Of a stretch of 64,000 nucleotides of DNA, positions 43,839 to 53,315 are shown piece after piece. This DNA is from Methanobacteriota archaeon. GTDB lineage: Archaea; Thermoplasmatota; E2; JACPAO01; JAHWKR01. The stretch lies in NCBI GenBank assembly GCA_019347805.1, contig JAHWKR010000006.1, positions 1-64,000 on the forward strand, written 5' to 3'. The notes under the pieces were generated by a model. That model made no database searches and was not told where the DNA came from. It was given only the letters and a program-made list of their open reading frames with translations. Each line of letters starts with the position of its first letter. Positions within the stretch are counted from its first letter, which is position 1. Both the position numbers and the translations under genes were made by a program.

Positions 43839-46800
43839 TCACCCATCCAACAATCCGACCGCCGGCGCCTCGCCTTCGAGGCTGAACCCGAACCGGTAGA
43901 CGGAGGGAGCGAGATGCGAGATCCGGAGGTAGTAGTCCCCGGTGTAGGGCAGGTCCAGGACGATCGGTCCGCTGTTGAACGGTAGGTGCGCGTAAGAGCA
44001 CGCGCTTTCCAGGCTGGCACCGTCGGCGTCCATGACATAGTAGCAGCCGAGGTTCCCCTCGCTCATGCCTTGGAAGGTCTGGCCGGCCGCCCCGGTGAAG
44101 AGGTAGGTGTCGAAGGTGTCGACCAGGAATCCGTGCGAGGTGCCGTTGTACGCGATGTCCGGTCGTATTGTCGGGGACGCGGAGCCGCCGTTCGGTGCGT
44201 CACGGCCGCTCCCAGCGTCGTCTTGCGGTACGGGTACGAGGTCGTAGTCGGGCTGGGGGCAATCCTCGGGCGCTCCGGTGGGCGAGGCGTACCAGTGGTC
44301 GTCCGGGTGCTGCACGTGGAACGGGTAATCGTTGGCTCCATAGGGGGTGTCGAGGAGGAACCGGCTCATGGTGATGGCGAAGCTCTCGACGTCGAGCGTC
44401 GAGACGCACTTGTCGTGCGTTTGATCGGTGTAGGCCATGATGTCATGGACCGGGACGTTGGGCGTGGTGTGGTCGAGGGCGTCGCCGACATGGCCGATCG
44501 TGAGGCAGTGGCCGAACTCATGCGCGACGAGGTCGTAGAGCCCGAAGATGTCGAACGTGCCGGGCGCGGGGTCGATGGCGCCGTTCACGGCGAAGCAGAT
44601 CGGACCGCCCCCTTCGCAGTCTGTCCTGTACGTGCCGCTCCGGTCGTCGTGGTGGCTGTCGAAGCCGGGGATGGCGGACCAGTGCTCGAACGAGGCGAGC
44701 GGGTTGGGTTGTCCATGGCAAGGGCCTTTCCTGCCGAAGACGAACTCGACGGGATCGACACCGATGCCAATGCCTCCCACGGGGTTCGAGGCGACGACGA
44801 CGATCTCGGGGTCCCACAGGGGATTGCTGCTGATGTTGTCGCGCGGGAAGATGTCGAAGTCGACGCCGTCGCTGAGCCAGTCAAGGCCCATCTGGGGGGC
44901 CAGGGTGTCGATGCCTTCGGCCCACATCTCGACAGCTTGGCGCATGACGCGTAGGTCGCGTTCCGCGGACGGGCTCGCAGGGGGAAGGATGAGCACGTCG
45001 ATGTCGGGTGTGTCCAGGACGTTGAGGTCGGTCCGCATGTAGTAGCAGACCGGGTCGTAGCCTTCGTCGCGGTGGCTCGTGCAGCCTTCAGGGAGCGGCG
45101 TCGCGTCGCCATGTTGTGGCTTGGCGTCCGTCGCGGCCGGGTAGAGCCGGACCTCCGGCAGGGTGTGATTCAGCGTGAAGGCGAAGCGGTAGGCGGAGGC
45201 CACGGTGCTCTCGACCATGAGGTAATAGTCACCGCTGTAGGGCAGCTCGAGGAAGAGGGACTCCGGGCCGAGTGCTGTTCGGGTGAAGCCACAATCGGAT
45301 CGTAGCGGGGTGCCGTCGGTGTCGAGGAGCCTGTAGCAGCCCTCATGTCCGTCGGACCGGCTTTCGAAGACCTCGCCGGCCGTCCCGTTCAGGTGGTAGA
45401 CGTCGAGGAGGTCCAACGGGTAGCCCGCCGCCGAACCCTCGTAGACCACGTCCGGTTCGACCGTGATCTCCTTGTTGATCCGGCCGGGGGCATCGCGGCC
45501 GCTACCCGCGTCGTTCTGCATGGGGTCGCCCAACTGGTCCCACGGAAGGAGCCCCAACTCGGGCTCCGGTCCGTCGAGGGAGAACCCGAACCGGTAGTAC
45601 GAGGGCGCCACGTGTTCGACGCGGAAGAAGTAGTCCCCGGTGTGGGGCAGCACGACGTGGATCGGTCCTGAGTTGAACCGAGTGTGGGCGTAGGAGCAGC
45701 CGAAGGCATCGATCGAGTCGTTCTGCGCATCGATGAGTTCGTAGCATCCGACGTTCCCGTCCGCCCAACCGCGGAAGATCTGGCCGGCGCTGCCGTTCAG
45801 GTAATAGGTGTCGTGGCCGTCGATGATAGGGCCTGTCGAGTTGCCTTCGTAGACGACATCGGGATGGATCCGGATGCCTTTGATCAGGTCGTCCGGCGCG
45901 TCACGGCCGCTGCCAGCGTCGTCCTGCACACTGTCTTGCACGTCGTTCCACGGGACGAGGCGTACTTCCGGCTCCGCCCCGTCGAGGGAGAAACCGAACC
46001 GGTAGTAGGCGGGCGCCGAGTGTTGCACACGGAAGAAGTAGTCCCCGGTATGGGGCAGCACGACGTGGATCGGTCCCGTGTTGGACGGGGCGTGCACATA
46101 GGAGCAGGCGTAGGCGTCGATCGAGTCGTTCTGGGCATCGATGAGTTCGTAGCATCCGACGTTCCCGTCGGCCCAGCCGCGGAAGACCTGTCCGGCGCTG
46201 CCGTTCAGGTAGTAGGTGTCGTACGCATCCGTGTGACGGCCTGTCGAGGTGCCTTCATAGACGATGTCCGGTCGGATCCGGATGTCTCTGGTCAGGTCGT
46301 CCGGCGCGTCGCGGCCGCTGCCGGCGTCGTCCTGCGGCACCGGGTCGCCGTCGACCGATACGGTCCGCACGTCGGGCGGGGGACCGTCGAAGGCGAAGGC
46401 GAAGCGGTAGTCGGCGGGCGCCAGGTGTTCGACGCGGAAATAGTAGTCGCCCGTGTATGGGAGGTCGTAGACGATCGGCCCTGAGTTGGCCGGGGCGTCC
46501 AGGTAGGAACAAGCGCCCATGAGCAGTCGCCCTGTTGCGTTGAAGAGTCGGTAACATCCAGCGTTCCCGTCCGCCCAACCTTCGAACGTCTGGCCTGCGG
46601 TCCCGTTGAGGTGGTACACGTCCGCGTGGTCCCACGTCGGACCCGGCGAGGAGCCGGCGTAGACGATGCCCGGCAGGATCGAGATCTCTTGGCGGAAACC
46701 GTCCGGGGCGTCCTTTCCGCTCCCGGCATCGTCCTGCGGAAGCGGACCCTCTTCGGCGCTCGCGGGGGTGATCGACGCGAAGAGGAAAAGGAGCACGAGG

Positions 46801-46844
46801 GCTATTGTCGAGGTACGGTCTCGAAGGGTCACCAGCACAGCCAC
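43839..46844 (-). CDS. Secreted modular metzincin-like metalloprotease
   Basis: This 1001-aa exported protein has a signal peptide (about 10-30), four tandem PPC-like beta-sandwich modules of about 135 aa (each opened by DAGSG[RK]DAPD; about 35-575), a metalloprotease-like core (about 590-870), and a fifth module (about 875-1001). The core has HEFGHCLTIGH (His775, Glu776, His779, His785), the metzincin HExxH-x5-H spacing, followed by a Met-turn-like DIMAY. TATA (CCTATAAC, 46868-46875 minus) is 27-28 nt from the GTG start. Its paralogue at 53316-54743 has one module only. The G in the x5 stretch is out of the usual metzincin place. Confidence 0.83.
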   Translation of the reverse strand: MAVLVTLRDRTSTIALVLLFLFASITPASAEEGPLPQDDAGSGKDAPDGFRQEISILPGIVYAGSSPGPTWDHADVYHLNGTAGQTFEGWADGNAGCYRLFNATGRLLMGACSYLDAPANSGPIVYDLPYTGDYYFRVEHLAPADYRFAFAFDGPPPDVRTVSVDGDPVPQDDAGSGRDAPDDLTRDIRIRPDIVYEGTSTGRHTDAYDTYYLNGSAGQVFRGWADGNVGCYELIDAQNDSIDAYACSYVHAPSNTGPIHVVLPHTGDYFFRVQHSAPAYYRFGFSLDGAEPEVRLVPWNDVQDSVQDDAGSGRDAPDDLIKGIRIHPDVVYEGNSTGPIIDGHDTYYLNGSAGQIFRGWADGNVGCYELIDAQNDSIDAFGCSYAHTRFNSGPIHVVLPHTGDYFFRVEHVAPSYYRFGFSLDGPEPELGLLPWDQLGDPMQNDAGSGRDAPGRINKEITVEPDVVYEGSAAGYPLDLLDVYHLNGTAGEVFESRSDGHEGCYRLLDTDGTPLRSDCGFTRTALGPESLFLELPYSGDYYLMVESTVASAYRFAFTLNHTLPEVRLYPAATDAKPQHGDATPLPEGCTSHRDEGYDPVCYYMRTDLNVLDTPDIDVLILPPASPSAERDLRVMRQAVEMWAEGIDTLAPQMGLDWLSDGVDFDIFPRDNISSNPLWDPEIVVVASNPVGGIGIGVDPVEFVFGRKGPCHGQPNPLASFEHWSAIPGFDSHHDDRSGTYRTDCEGGGPICFAVNGAIDPAPGTFDIFGLYDLVAHEFGHCLTIGHVGDALDHTTPNVPVHDIMAYTDQTHDKCVSTLDVESFAITMSRFLLDTPYGANDYPFHVQHPDDHWYASPTGAPEDCPQPDYDLVPVPQDDAGSGRDAPNGGSASPTIRPDIAYNGTSHGFLVDTFDTYLFTGAAGQTFQGMSEGNLGCYYVMDADGASLESACSYAHLPFNSGPIVLDLPYTGDYYLRISHLAPSVYRFGFSLEGEAPAVGLLDG
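45480..46740 (-). repeat. Tandem modules of about 402-408 bp coding PPC-like domains
   Basis: Four direct repeats inside the metzincin-like gene have DAGSG motifs near 46722, 46320, 45912 and 45504. Spacings are 402, 408 and 408 bp. Modules 2 and 3 are nearly identical over long stretches (for example around 45711 and 46119), indicating recent duplication. A fifth, diverged module is at 43839-44230. Confidence 0.8.
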
Positions 46845-46988
46845 CGGGGGCAGGAATGATAAGGGGGGTTATAGGGTTTGGCCGGTTTTTCTGTGGCCTT
46901 CGTCACATGGGCGGGAGGCGTGCCCCCGGGGGACACGAAGACCCCCCAAGACGACACACGTAAGTTGGACCACTTGCTCCCCATCTGC

Positions 46989-47198
46989 GTGACCGACTGG
47001 CTTCCGATCGTCGGCGTGGCGATGGCGGGCGTCTTCACCACGATGGCCTTGGCAGGTCGAGCGCTTCAGGCGACGACGACGGGTGCGTCTTTGGATCTGA
47101 GGACGACGCGTCTCGCTTTTTGGATCACGGTCGCACTCACGGCGGGGCTCTACGGGCTCTACCTCGTTTTCGACGAGTCGTGGCTCTGGTACGCCTAG
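46989..47198 (+). CDS. Small two-helix membrane protein
   Basis: This 69-aa protein has two hydrophobic segments separated by an Arg/Thr-rich loop (LDLRTTR). The GTG start at 46989 lies 25 nt from a weak TATA-like cgtaagt (about 46961-46967). Frame extension upstream to 46878 is possible. No family is recognised. It converges with the M20 peptidase gene. Confidence 0.5.
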   Translation: MTDWLPIVGVAMAGVFTTMALAGRALQATTTGASLDLRTTRLAFWITVALTAGLYGLYLVFDESWLWYA

Positions 47199-47207
47199 GG
47201 CGCCGAT

Positions 47208-48380
47208 TCAGCGGGTTCCTTCATCCGCGCGCCCACAATAGGCGAGGACCGAAGCGAACAGGATCTTGGCGAGTCTTACCACGGATTCTCCATCGACCCA
47301 TTCCCCGTCCGTGTGCATCCCGCCACCCGTGGGGCCGATGATGACCGATTCTATTCCTGCCGCGCCGAGGATGGCCGAGTCTTCCCACCAGGGATGGGCG
47401 ATCGTTTTCGCTGGTTCGTTGCGGACTTCTGTCGCTGCTTTGAGGACCGTCTGGACGAGGTCCGCTTCGGGGTCGATGGAATAGGGCGCGCGCCATTGGA
47501 CCGCTTCGACCGTGGCCTGGAAGTCCGGGACCTTGTTCCTGAATCTCTCGAGGATCGCTTCCAGTTCGGCCAGGATGCTCTCCATCGTCTGTCCCGGGAC
47601 CGTGCGGCACTCCAGGTTCAAGGTGCAATGGTCCGCATAGACGAAAAGCTGCCGCCCACCCGACAGGAGGGGGACATGCAGGGTGGCCGAGTCGAGAAGG
47701 GGGTGCTTCTTTCTCTGGCGCCACTCTTGTTGTAGCTCGTGCAAGGCCATGAGGACGTGGCCCATGTGCAAGTTGGCGTCGATGCCGATGTCGGAGCGGC
47801 CGCCGTGGGCGGCTTGGCCTTTTGTCTCGATCTGGAAGGCACCGAAACCGCGGTGGGCGATGACGACATCCAGGTCGCTCGGCTCGAGAACGATCGCGGC
47901 GTCGGTCTTGACCTGTTCGATGAGTCGTTCTGTGCCGATGCTTTCATGTTCCTCGTCGGCGACGAACGCCAAGACGAGGTCGCCCTTTAGCTGGACTTGT
48001 GCGTCCGCGATGAGTTTGGCTACTGCGATGGCCGCTGCCACGCCGCCCTTCGTGTCCTGGGTGCCGCGTCCGTGCACCTTTCCGTCGCGGATCTTGGCGC
48101 CGTAGGGGTCCGGCATACCCTCCGTCCCGACCGTATCCAGGTGGACGTTGATCATCAGGGATTTTCCTCCGCCTGTGCCTGGCCATCTGGCTACCACGTT
48201 CGCGCGTGGCTTGCCCAGGTCCTGGACGTCCGCCTGCCAGCCGAAGCCCCTCAGGACACCGGTGATGTGGTGCGCCAGTTCCCACTCCCCCGGGCCACCC
48301 TCCTCCAGCCCAGGATTGCGGGAATCGATGCCGACGACCTCCTGGAGGGTCTTCAGAGTGAAAGCCGGGTCGATCTGCAT
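47208..48380 (-). CDS. M20-family metallopeptidase (ArgE/DapE/carboxypeptidase type)
   Basis: This 390-aa zinc hydrolase of the M20/DapE/ArgE group has ligands in NVHLDTVG (His80), GRGTQDTKGG (Asp109) and ADEEHES (Glu143/Glu144), and GGMHTDGEW near the end. It has the usual dimerisation domain (about 180-290). It probably releases amino acids from peptides or N-acyl amino acids in the cytoplasm; exact substrate unknown. AGGAGCC precedes the ATG. It is convergent with the small membrane protein and borders the AT-rich island. Confidence 0.87.
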   Translation of the reverse strand: MQIDPAFTLKTLQEVVGIDSRNPGLEEGGPGEWELAHHITGVLRGFGWQADVQDLGKPRANVVARWPGTGGGKSLMINVHLDTVGTEGMPDPYGAKIRDGKVHGRGTQDTKGGVAAAIAVAKLIADAQVQLKGDLVLAFVADEEHESIGTERLIEQVKTDAAIVLEPSDLDVVIAHRGFGAFQIETKGQAAHGGRSDIGIDANLHMGHVLMALHELQQEWRQRKKHPLLDSATLHVPLLSGGRQLFVYADHCTLNLECRTVPGQTMESILAELEAILERFRNKVPDFQATVEAVQWRAPYSIDPEADLVQTVLKAATEVRNEPAKTIAHPWWEDSAILGAAGIESVIIGPTGGGMHTDGEWVDGESVVRLAKILFASVLAYCGRADEGTR

Positions 48381-48632
48381 GGGAGAGGCTCCTGGGTGGG
48401 ACCTGTTGTCCCGGTGCGGGAGACCGGGTGGGTTCAAGAGGGTATCTTGGAAAAGGGGTCTGTTTTGCTGTTCACGCCTCAATCTCTTCTTAGGTCGCGT
48501 CCACCAATCCGGGTCGCTCAGCGGCGCTCGCTGTTCCTCTTGATAGATTCGAAGCCGATTTTTCTCTGCGGGAGTGAATAGCCATTCAGTCTGATTCGAC
48601 AAGATTATGCACATTGGTCTGGTGGCTTCTAT

Positions 48633-50294
48633 GTGCCATCCCTCCCGGAGAGGCCGGCCGAGCATCAGCTAGCAGCCGAAGCTGAGCTGAAACTTCGGAG
48701 CGTCTTACCCTATGACTGGACTCTTCAAAAAATCGAGGATGATTACGGCATCGATTTCCTACTTGAGGTATTCGAGGATGGGCAAACCACCGGACGAATT
48801 CTCCTTATACAACTGAAGGGGATCTCACAGGTTCGGACGGATTCACCTTCTGTTTCCGTACGGCTCAAATCGAGCACTTTGCAATACTTCACTCAATTGC
48901 CATTGCCCTGCATCCTTGTGGTGTGGGATGCACGTAATGAGCGCCTTTTGTGGTCGCATGTTCAGGACCAGATCCTTGAGCAGGTAAAGAGTGACGGTCC
49001 TGAATGGTTCAATGCCAAGACACGGGTCGTTCGGATGAAGGGAGAAGACCGTATTACGGGTCAAGAGGATTTTCGGAAAGTAGCTGCTCGTCTTCCCTTT
49101 CCTGGATCGAGGTATCAATCGGAAATACAGGCTTTGATCAGCCAGCGGCAGCGAACTGTGACTGCGCAGTTGGTTCGCCTCCTGTCGCAAAATGCAGCAC
49201 CACTTTCTCTTAAGGAAGCCTCAGAGCAACTTCGTAAGAACGGGGTCGCCAACTGCTCAGTTGAAGAGATCGCGATGACTGTGGAGACATATGGATGCGC
49301 CCTCCTTCGCTGTACTGGTGGTTCATTGTCACTGTGTCCGATGAATGTCGCTGGATTGGTCGCAGGCATCGATTGTCTGGGGGACCAAGCTCTGGAATTA
49401 CCCGGACTAAAGGAATCCGGGGGATTCGATTCGTACTATATGGGGAACATAGTGGCGATCAATGTAGTGACAGGTCGATTAACGTATCGCTTCATGAATC
49501 GACTCAGGATTCTCAATCCACGTCTTTTTATGGAATCTGTGCGTGCTATGATGATTCTGGCCCCGTCAAATTGCCAGCAATTGGAAGGGGTTCGGGTTGA
49601 TACGCGGGTTGGTCCGAATGACGAAGGTCGCTTCGTATCTCATCATGAAGTCAGGTTCGTGGACCCTGCTATTGCGGCACTCCTTGAAGGAGTAGACCGA
49701 ACAGCGGATGCATGGTTCGAATTTGTTGGAACTGATGAATTCGGCTACCTTGTAGAGATGGAAGCCCTGGAACGACCGTCTTCAGAGGGCGCCGCACTAA
49801 TCACGAATGAGGCACGGGATGAAAAAGGAGGCATGCGCTTCACATTGGTACAACGGACTCAAGCCAAGCGAGTGCGTGCAATCCGTGTCGCTCATGTCTT
49901 GCGCAAGGATCAGGTCTTATGGAAAGTATGGATGCCTGCATCCGAGCCTACCCGACCTGAAATTACCATTGGCAAAAAGAAATTCGCTATAGTGGGTGGG
50001 CCACCTGGATATGGTAATTCTTTGTCTGGTCAAATTCGGCCCGATGGCAAAGGAGAACGCATGATCATAGATGGTTATGTCCTGCTTGAGACCCATTTCG
50101 GTATTGACCTCGATGACTCACACATGCCGCCTGAGGTAAGGGAGTTCCTCTTGGTCAACGATCAAGATCCTGCAAGTTTAAAAATATTATTCTTGTACCC
50201 ATCCTTGATCAGAAAACCTTTACCCGATCCAGTTTTGACCGTCCTTCGTGGCCGCTACGAGGAGGTTATAGTTGAACCGATACTACAGGATTAG
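48633..50294 (+). CDS. DUF4365-domain protein (nuclease-like, defence-associated)
   Basis: This 553-aa protein has an N-terminal DUF4365 domain (about 8-150) with DYGIDFLLEVFEDG (Asp41, Glu45) and the QLK motif at 60-62, a PD-(D/E)XK-like nuclease signature. The C-terminal 400 residues are of unknown family. Base composition is clearly more AT-rich than the surrounding genes. TATA (gattatgc, 48603-48610) is 26-27 nt from the GTG start. It is convergent with the endonuclease of the R-M pair (4-nt overlap of the 3' ends). DUF4365 proteins often occur in defence islands. Confidence 0.72.
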   Translation: MPSLPERPAEHQLAAEAELKLRSVLPYDWTLQKIEDDYGIDFLLEVFEDGQTTGRILLIQLKGISQVRTDSPSVSVRLKSSTLQYFTQLPLPCILVVWDARNERLLWSHVQDQILEQVKSDGPEWFNAKTRVVRMKGEDRITGQEDFRKVAARLPFPGSRYQSEIQALISQRQRTVTAQLVRLLSQNAAPLSLKEASEQLRKNGVANCSVEEIAMTVETYGCALLRCTGGSLSLCPMNVAGLVAGIDCLGDQALELPGLKESGGFDSYYMGNIVAINVVTGRLTYRFMNRLRILNPRLFMESVRAMMILAPSNCQQLEGVRVDTRVGPNDEGRFVSHHEVRFVDPAIAALLEGVDRTADAWFEFVGTDEFGYLVEMEALERPSSEGAALITNEARDEKGGMRFTLVQRTQAKRVRAIRVAHVLRKDQVLWKVWMPASEPTRPEITIGKKKFAIVGGPPGYGNSLSGQIRPDGKGERMIIDGYVLLETHFGIDLDDSHMPPEVREFLLVNDQDPASLKILFLYPSLIRKPLPDPVLTVLRGRYEEVIVEPILQD

Positions 50295-51112
50295 TTCTTT
50301 CCGTCATCAGTCCTAAGTCGCTTGTATTGTTCAAGGTCCTCGTCCGAGATATCATCATGCGCAACAAGCCTATAGTGGCACTCTTTGATGATGACCACTT
50401 TTCCCGCTTGCTCGCCGAATTGGAACAATGCGACCACTCCATCTGACATAAATTGCGCTGCGACTGGTACGCATATAGCTTCCGATAAGTGCTTCTTGTC
50501 ACGGCAAACTGCCAGATCCTGTTCAATTTGAACCACACTTAATCGGTCATTCCCTCCTTTTGCCTGAACGGGTATAGCGTAATTGATACCTCGACCGTCG
50601 ACTCCCACATATAACTCGTCAGTTTCGACCTGACCGATTCCAGATGCTGTCGTTCGTAAGTGATTCTGAAGCGAGTAGCACGTAATCCCGGTAAAAATAT
50701 CGATTAATCTGTTATAGCGGACAATTGCCAATAGCGCCTGTTCGTCTGACATTGCATACCGTTTCACGATTTCGGGAGTAGAATCGGGAATCTTTGTGAC
50801 CATCAAGTTGGGGTTAGGAGATAGGTCAATATCGTCGACTAAAGCAAAGCAATATTTCCCGCGGCCAATTAATCGGATAATCCAGCGTTTCCCCTTTGGC
50901 CGTGTTGATTGAATTTTTTGAGGCATATCTTTGCGAAAGCGGTAAGCGCTGACAACATCCCCTAAGTTTGCTGGGATCTTTAATCCCAAGGACTGCGCAG
51001 CAGCCGGGATATCATCGCGATCAAAAAGAATTTCTGTTTGGCCAGCTTTATATCGATCTGTAAAAATCTTTTCAATAATTGCTTCGTAGACATTGGTATT
51101 TTGTTTGGGCAT
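50291..51112 (-). CDS. Putative restriction endonuclease
   Basis: This 273-aa protein is encoded directly after a DNA methyltransferase gene (5-nt gap). It has a likely PD-(D/E)XK core: acidic residues in QVETDELYVGVDGRG (about Glu166, Asp172) and the VQAKGG strand (Gln183, Lys185), a Q-x-K variant of E-x-K. AT-rich composition matches its neighbours. The ATG at 51112 is preferred over a TTG at 51127 inside the methyltransferase end. It would form a type II R-M pair; the recognition site cannot be read from sequence. Confidence 0.72.
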   Translation of the reverse strand: MPKQNTNVYEAIIEKIFTDRYKAGQTEILFDRDDIPAAAQSLGLKIPANLGDVVSAYRFRKDMPQKIQSTRPKGKRWIIRLIGRGKYCFALVDDIDLSPNPNLMVTKIPDSTPEIVKRYAMSDEQALLAIVRYNRLIDIFTGITCYSLQNHLRTTASGIGQVETDELYVGVDGRGINYAIPVQAKGGNDRLSVVQIEQDLAVCRDKKHLSEAICVPVAAQFMSDGVVALFQFGEQAGKVVIIKECHYRLVAHDDISDEDLEQYKRLRTDDGKN

Positions 51113-51117
51113 ACGCG

Positions 51118-52443
51118 CTACTTCCAAGAGAGGATAACTGCTTCTTCGTTTAGTCGTTCTCTTGTCACAGTCGAAAATCTCGTCCTAAACAAGTCTATCC
51201 CCTCAACATTGTAACCTAGATCTTTAGCAACTATCGCCAAGAGCTGACCTGTTGGAATTTTGATCCGGAAATATGAGGCTTGATCACCTACTACGTAAGC
51301 AAGTCTCCCACCTGGACGCATTTTCTGTGATAACTCTAGGAGATGTTTAGCCATTCCTCCAAAATATAATCGGGTGACTCGGGGGTACATCTTTTCGAAT
51401 CCCGACGTTTTTCCGAGCTCGACCCGCTTTGATTCAATTTTATCTGCTAAGTCACAAATTTCTGGGATGTGAGATATTAATCGGTCGTGTTGGTCGCTCT
51501 TGTAGACGTTGCGTGTATTTGATGCAAGGAGGCCCTGCTTTAATGCCCGAAGATCTGCTCGATTGCTCATGAAGCCAAGAAACACAGATTCCAGCCGCGT
51601 TGTCCGAGTATAATCCTTTTCATTCGGATACGGAGGCGACGTGATAACTGCGTCAACCGATGCGTCATCCAAAACGTCTAGTGTTCGCGCGTCACTCGGG
51701 AAGCATTCCGACACCGCTGTACTCCCACTCTTGACGGCCCTCAAGTCGGAGGTCATGGCTTGAATGGCAGCCTGCCAGTGCTTTGTCACTGGACTGTCAT
51801 CCTTTTGACCCCGCACTCCAACTTCAGGACCGAAGTGAAGGTTGCTCGCGTGGTTCACAACCGCGGAAGCGAAGGCTAGGCGTTCATGTTCATAGTACTG
51901 GTCGTTGCGCAAGTCTTCGATAGTTTCGATGAGCCGCATCGCTCTGTGTAAGGGAACTGGAGAGATTGAATTCGTGAGAATCAATTTTTCCGCATCGGGA
52001 GGTAATTTTAACAGTTTTTCAGTCTTTACGCTGGTCGCCCTAAATTCCCCTTCTGGCACCAGGCCATCTTCAATCAGCGCATCTGTCGTCATCCTAGCGA
52101 CAACATTGGCATGCCTTTGAAGGCCTTTTGGACTAACCTCCCACGAAGTCTTTACACGCGATGCAAAGTGAGCTACCGGATTAGCTTCCGTGCCTACGCT
52201 CCGGATGCCATTCTTCTTGCATTCTACAAGAGTTGTACCGGTTCCACAAAAAGGGTCGTACACGAGGTCGCCCGGACGCACCTTGAATTTTTCGAGGTAA
52301 AGCCGGACTAGATGAGGAGGGTATGAAAGTACAAACCGATACCACCGATGAACGGGTAGATCCTCCGGGCGAATTTTGTTATCTTCGGCAATAGCGTTAT
52401 GATCCGTCGGCCTGCTGTATTGTAGAGTCTGCTGCCTTCCCAT
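51118..52443 (-). CDS. DNA methyltransferase (type II R-M)
   Basis: This 441-aa SAM-dependent DNA methylase has motif I DPFCGTGT (63-70) and the catalytic motif IV SPPY (269-272), the N4-cytosine/N6-adenine type. Motif I precedes IV, a permuted order. The first 40 residues may recognise DNA. TATA (CATAAATACC, minus, 52466-52475) lies 27-28 nt from the ATG, so it is leaderless. It is AT-rich like its partner and is transcribed before the endonuclease, the order that protects the host. Confidence 0.85.
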   Translation of the reverse strand: MGRQQTLQYSRPTDHNAIAEDNKIRPEDLPVHRWYRFVLSYPPHLVRLYLEKFKVRPGDLVYDPFCGTGTTLVECKKNGIRSVGTEANPVAHFASRVKTSWEVSPKGLQRHANVVARMTTDALIEDGLVPEGEFRATSVKTEKLLKLPPDAEKLILTNSISPVPLHRAMRLIETIEDLRNDQYYEHERLAFASAVVNHASNLHFGPEVGVRGQKDDSPVTKHWQAAIQAMTSDLRAVKSGSTAVSECFPSDARTLDVLDDASVDAVITSPPYPNEKDYTRTTRLESVFLGFMSNRADLRALKQGLLASNTRNVYKSDQHDRLISHIPEICDLADKIESKRVELGKTSGFEKMYPRVTRLYFGGMAKHLLELSQKMRPGGRLAYVVGDQASYFRIKIPTGQLLAIVAKDLGYNVEGIDLFRTRFSTVTRERLNEEAVILSWK

Positions 52444-52604
52444 CGTTGACTTCCAAAGCCTGTCTGGTATTTATGGGTGCAGAGGAGAGGTGACTGGGAG
52501 TACTCCTCAACTGGCTCCACGCGAAAACGACCTCACCGACCTGCTACGCTGAAGCATACTTTGCGAGCGTTGTCCGCCACTCTTTTCTGAAGGCGCTATA
52601 CGAC

Positions 52605-53258
52605 CTACGGATCCTCCCCCACCCCACAAACCGGAAGATCCACCCACAAACAAAGTGGCCCTTCGGCACAATCCGCCGAAGCCTCCCCGATCCCGACCGC
52701 CACATCATCCAGGTAGTAGGTCCGCGGCGTCTCCCAGGTGACCGAGATGCCGAACGCGGCCCACACTTTGCCGTCTGCGTCAGGCGTGACGACCGCGGCA
52801 TGACAGAACGTCCGCCATCCCGCACCCTGATCGGTCTGCCCGACGACAGTGAAATCGTCTTCCCGCTCAGGGTCTTCCTCACCCAAATAAGCCACGACGC
52901 CCCAGTTGTTGACGTCGCTGTGTACCTCGGAGAGGACGTGGAACGTGATGGAAACAGGGACCGGTGTCCCGGGTGTCGCCAGTAATGGGGCTTCGGCCCA
53001 GACGACGCCATCGTCCAGGATGCCGTTGATGTGGTTCTCTAGGCTCCAGGTGCCGCTCCTGGCGACGCCTTGGAAGCGTTCCAGGGACCAGTCGAGGGTG
53101 CAGGTGCCGTCGTCTTCGCATTGGACTTGGTGGTCGGCCGCCCAGGGGCCCCACCCGGTCTCGAAGGATTCGGAGTGGGTGGCCACCGGGAGCGGAAGGG
53201 CGGTCGTGGGCAGGGCGAGCCCCAGGAGGGCGACGAGGAGGAGGGACCAGGCACGCAT
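52605..53258 (-). CDS. Secreted beta-sandwich protein, unknown function
   Basis: This 217-aa exported protein has a signal peptide (1-20) and a jelly-roll/MAM-like beta domain starting SFETGWGPWAADH, with YYLDDVAVGIG near the end and Cys residues. It lies downstream of the metzincin-like paralogue on the same strand (57-nt gap) and may be co-expressed with it. Carbohydrate or protein binding is likely. Confidence 0.7.
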   Translation of the reverse strand: MRAWSLLLVALLGLALPTTALPLPVATHSESFETGWGPWAADHQVQCEDDGTCTLDWSLERFQGVARSGTWSLENHINGILDDGVVWAEAPLLATPGTPVPVSITFHVLSEVHSDVNNWGVVAYLGEEDPEREDDFTVVGQTDQGAGWRTFCHAAVVTPDADGKVWAAFGISVTWETPRTYYLDDVAVGIGEASADCAEGPLCLWVDLPVCGVGEDP

Positions 53259-53315
53259 GACGTGGCGAAGAGGCGCGCCGGTTCGTAATGGTTTTGGTGG
53301 TGTCTTCGCCGCTCC

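Larger units (their letters stand above)
48550..52560. other. AT-rich restriction-modification island
   Basis: A block of about 4 kb with lower GC and different codon use from its neighbours, holding the DUF4365, endonuclease and methyltransferase genes. No integrase, IS or tRNA end is visible. Its borders are the M20 peptidase gene and a secreted-protein gene. Confidence 0.75.

Noticed and set aside
48530-48570. tRNA T-arm-like attcgaa near the island border
   Set aside because: The flanking bases do not form a T-stem and no acceptor or anticodon stem can be drawn, so it does not support a tRNA or attachment site.
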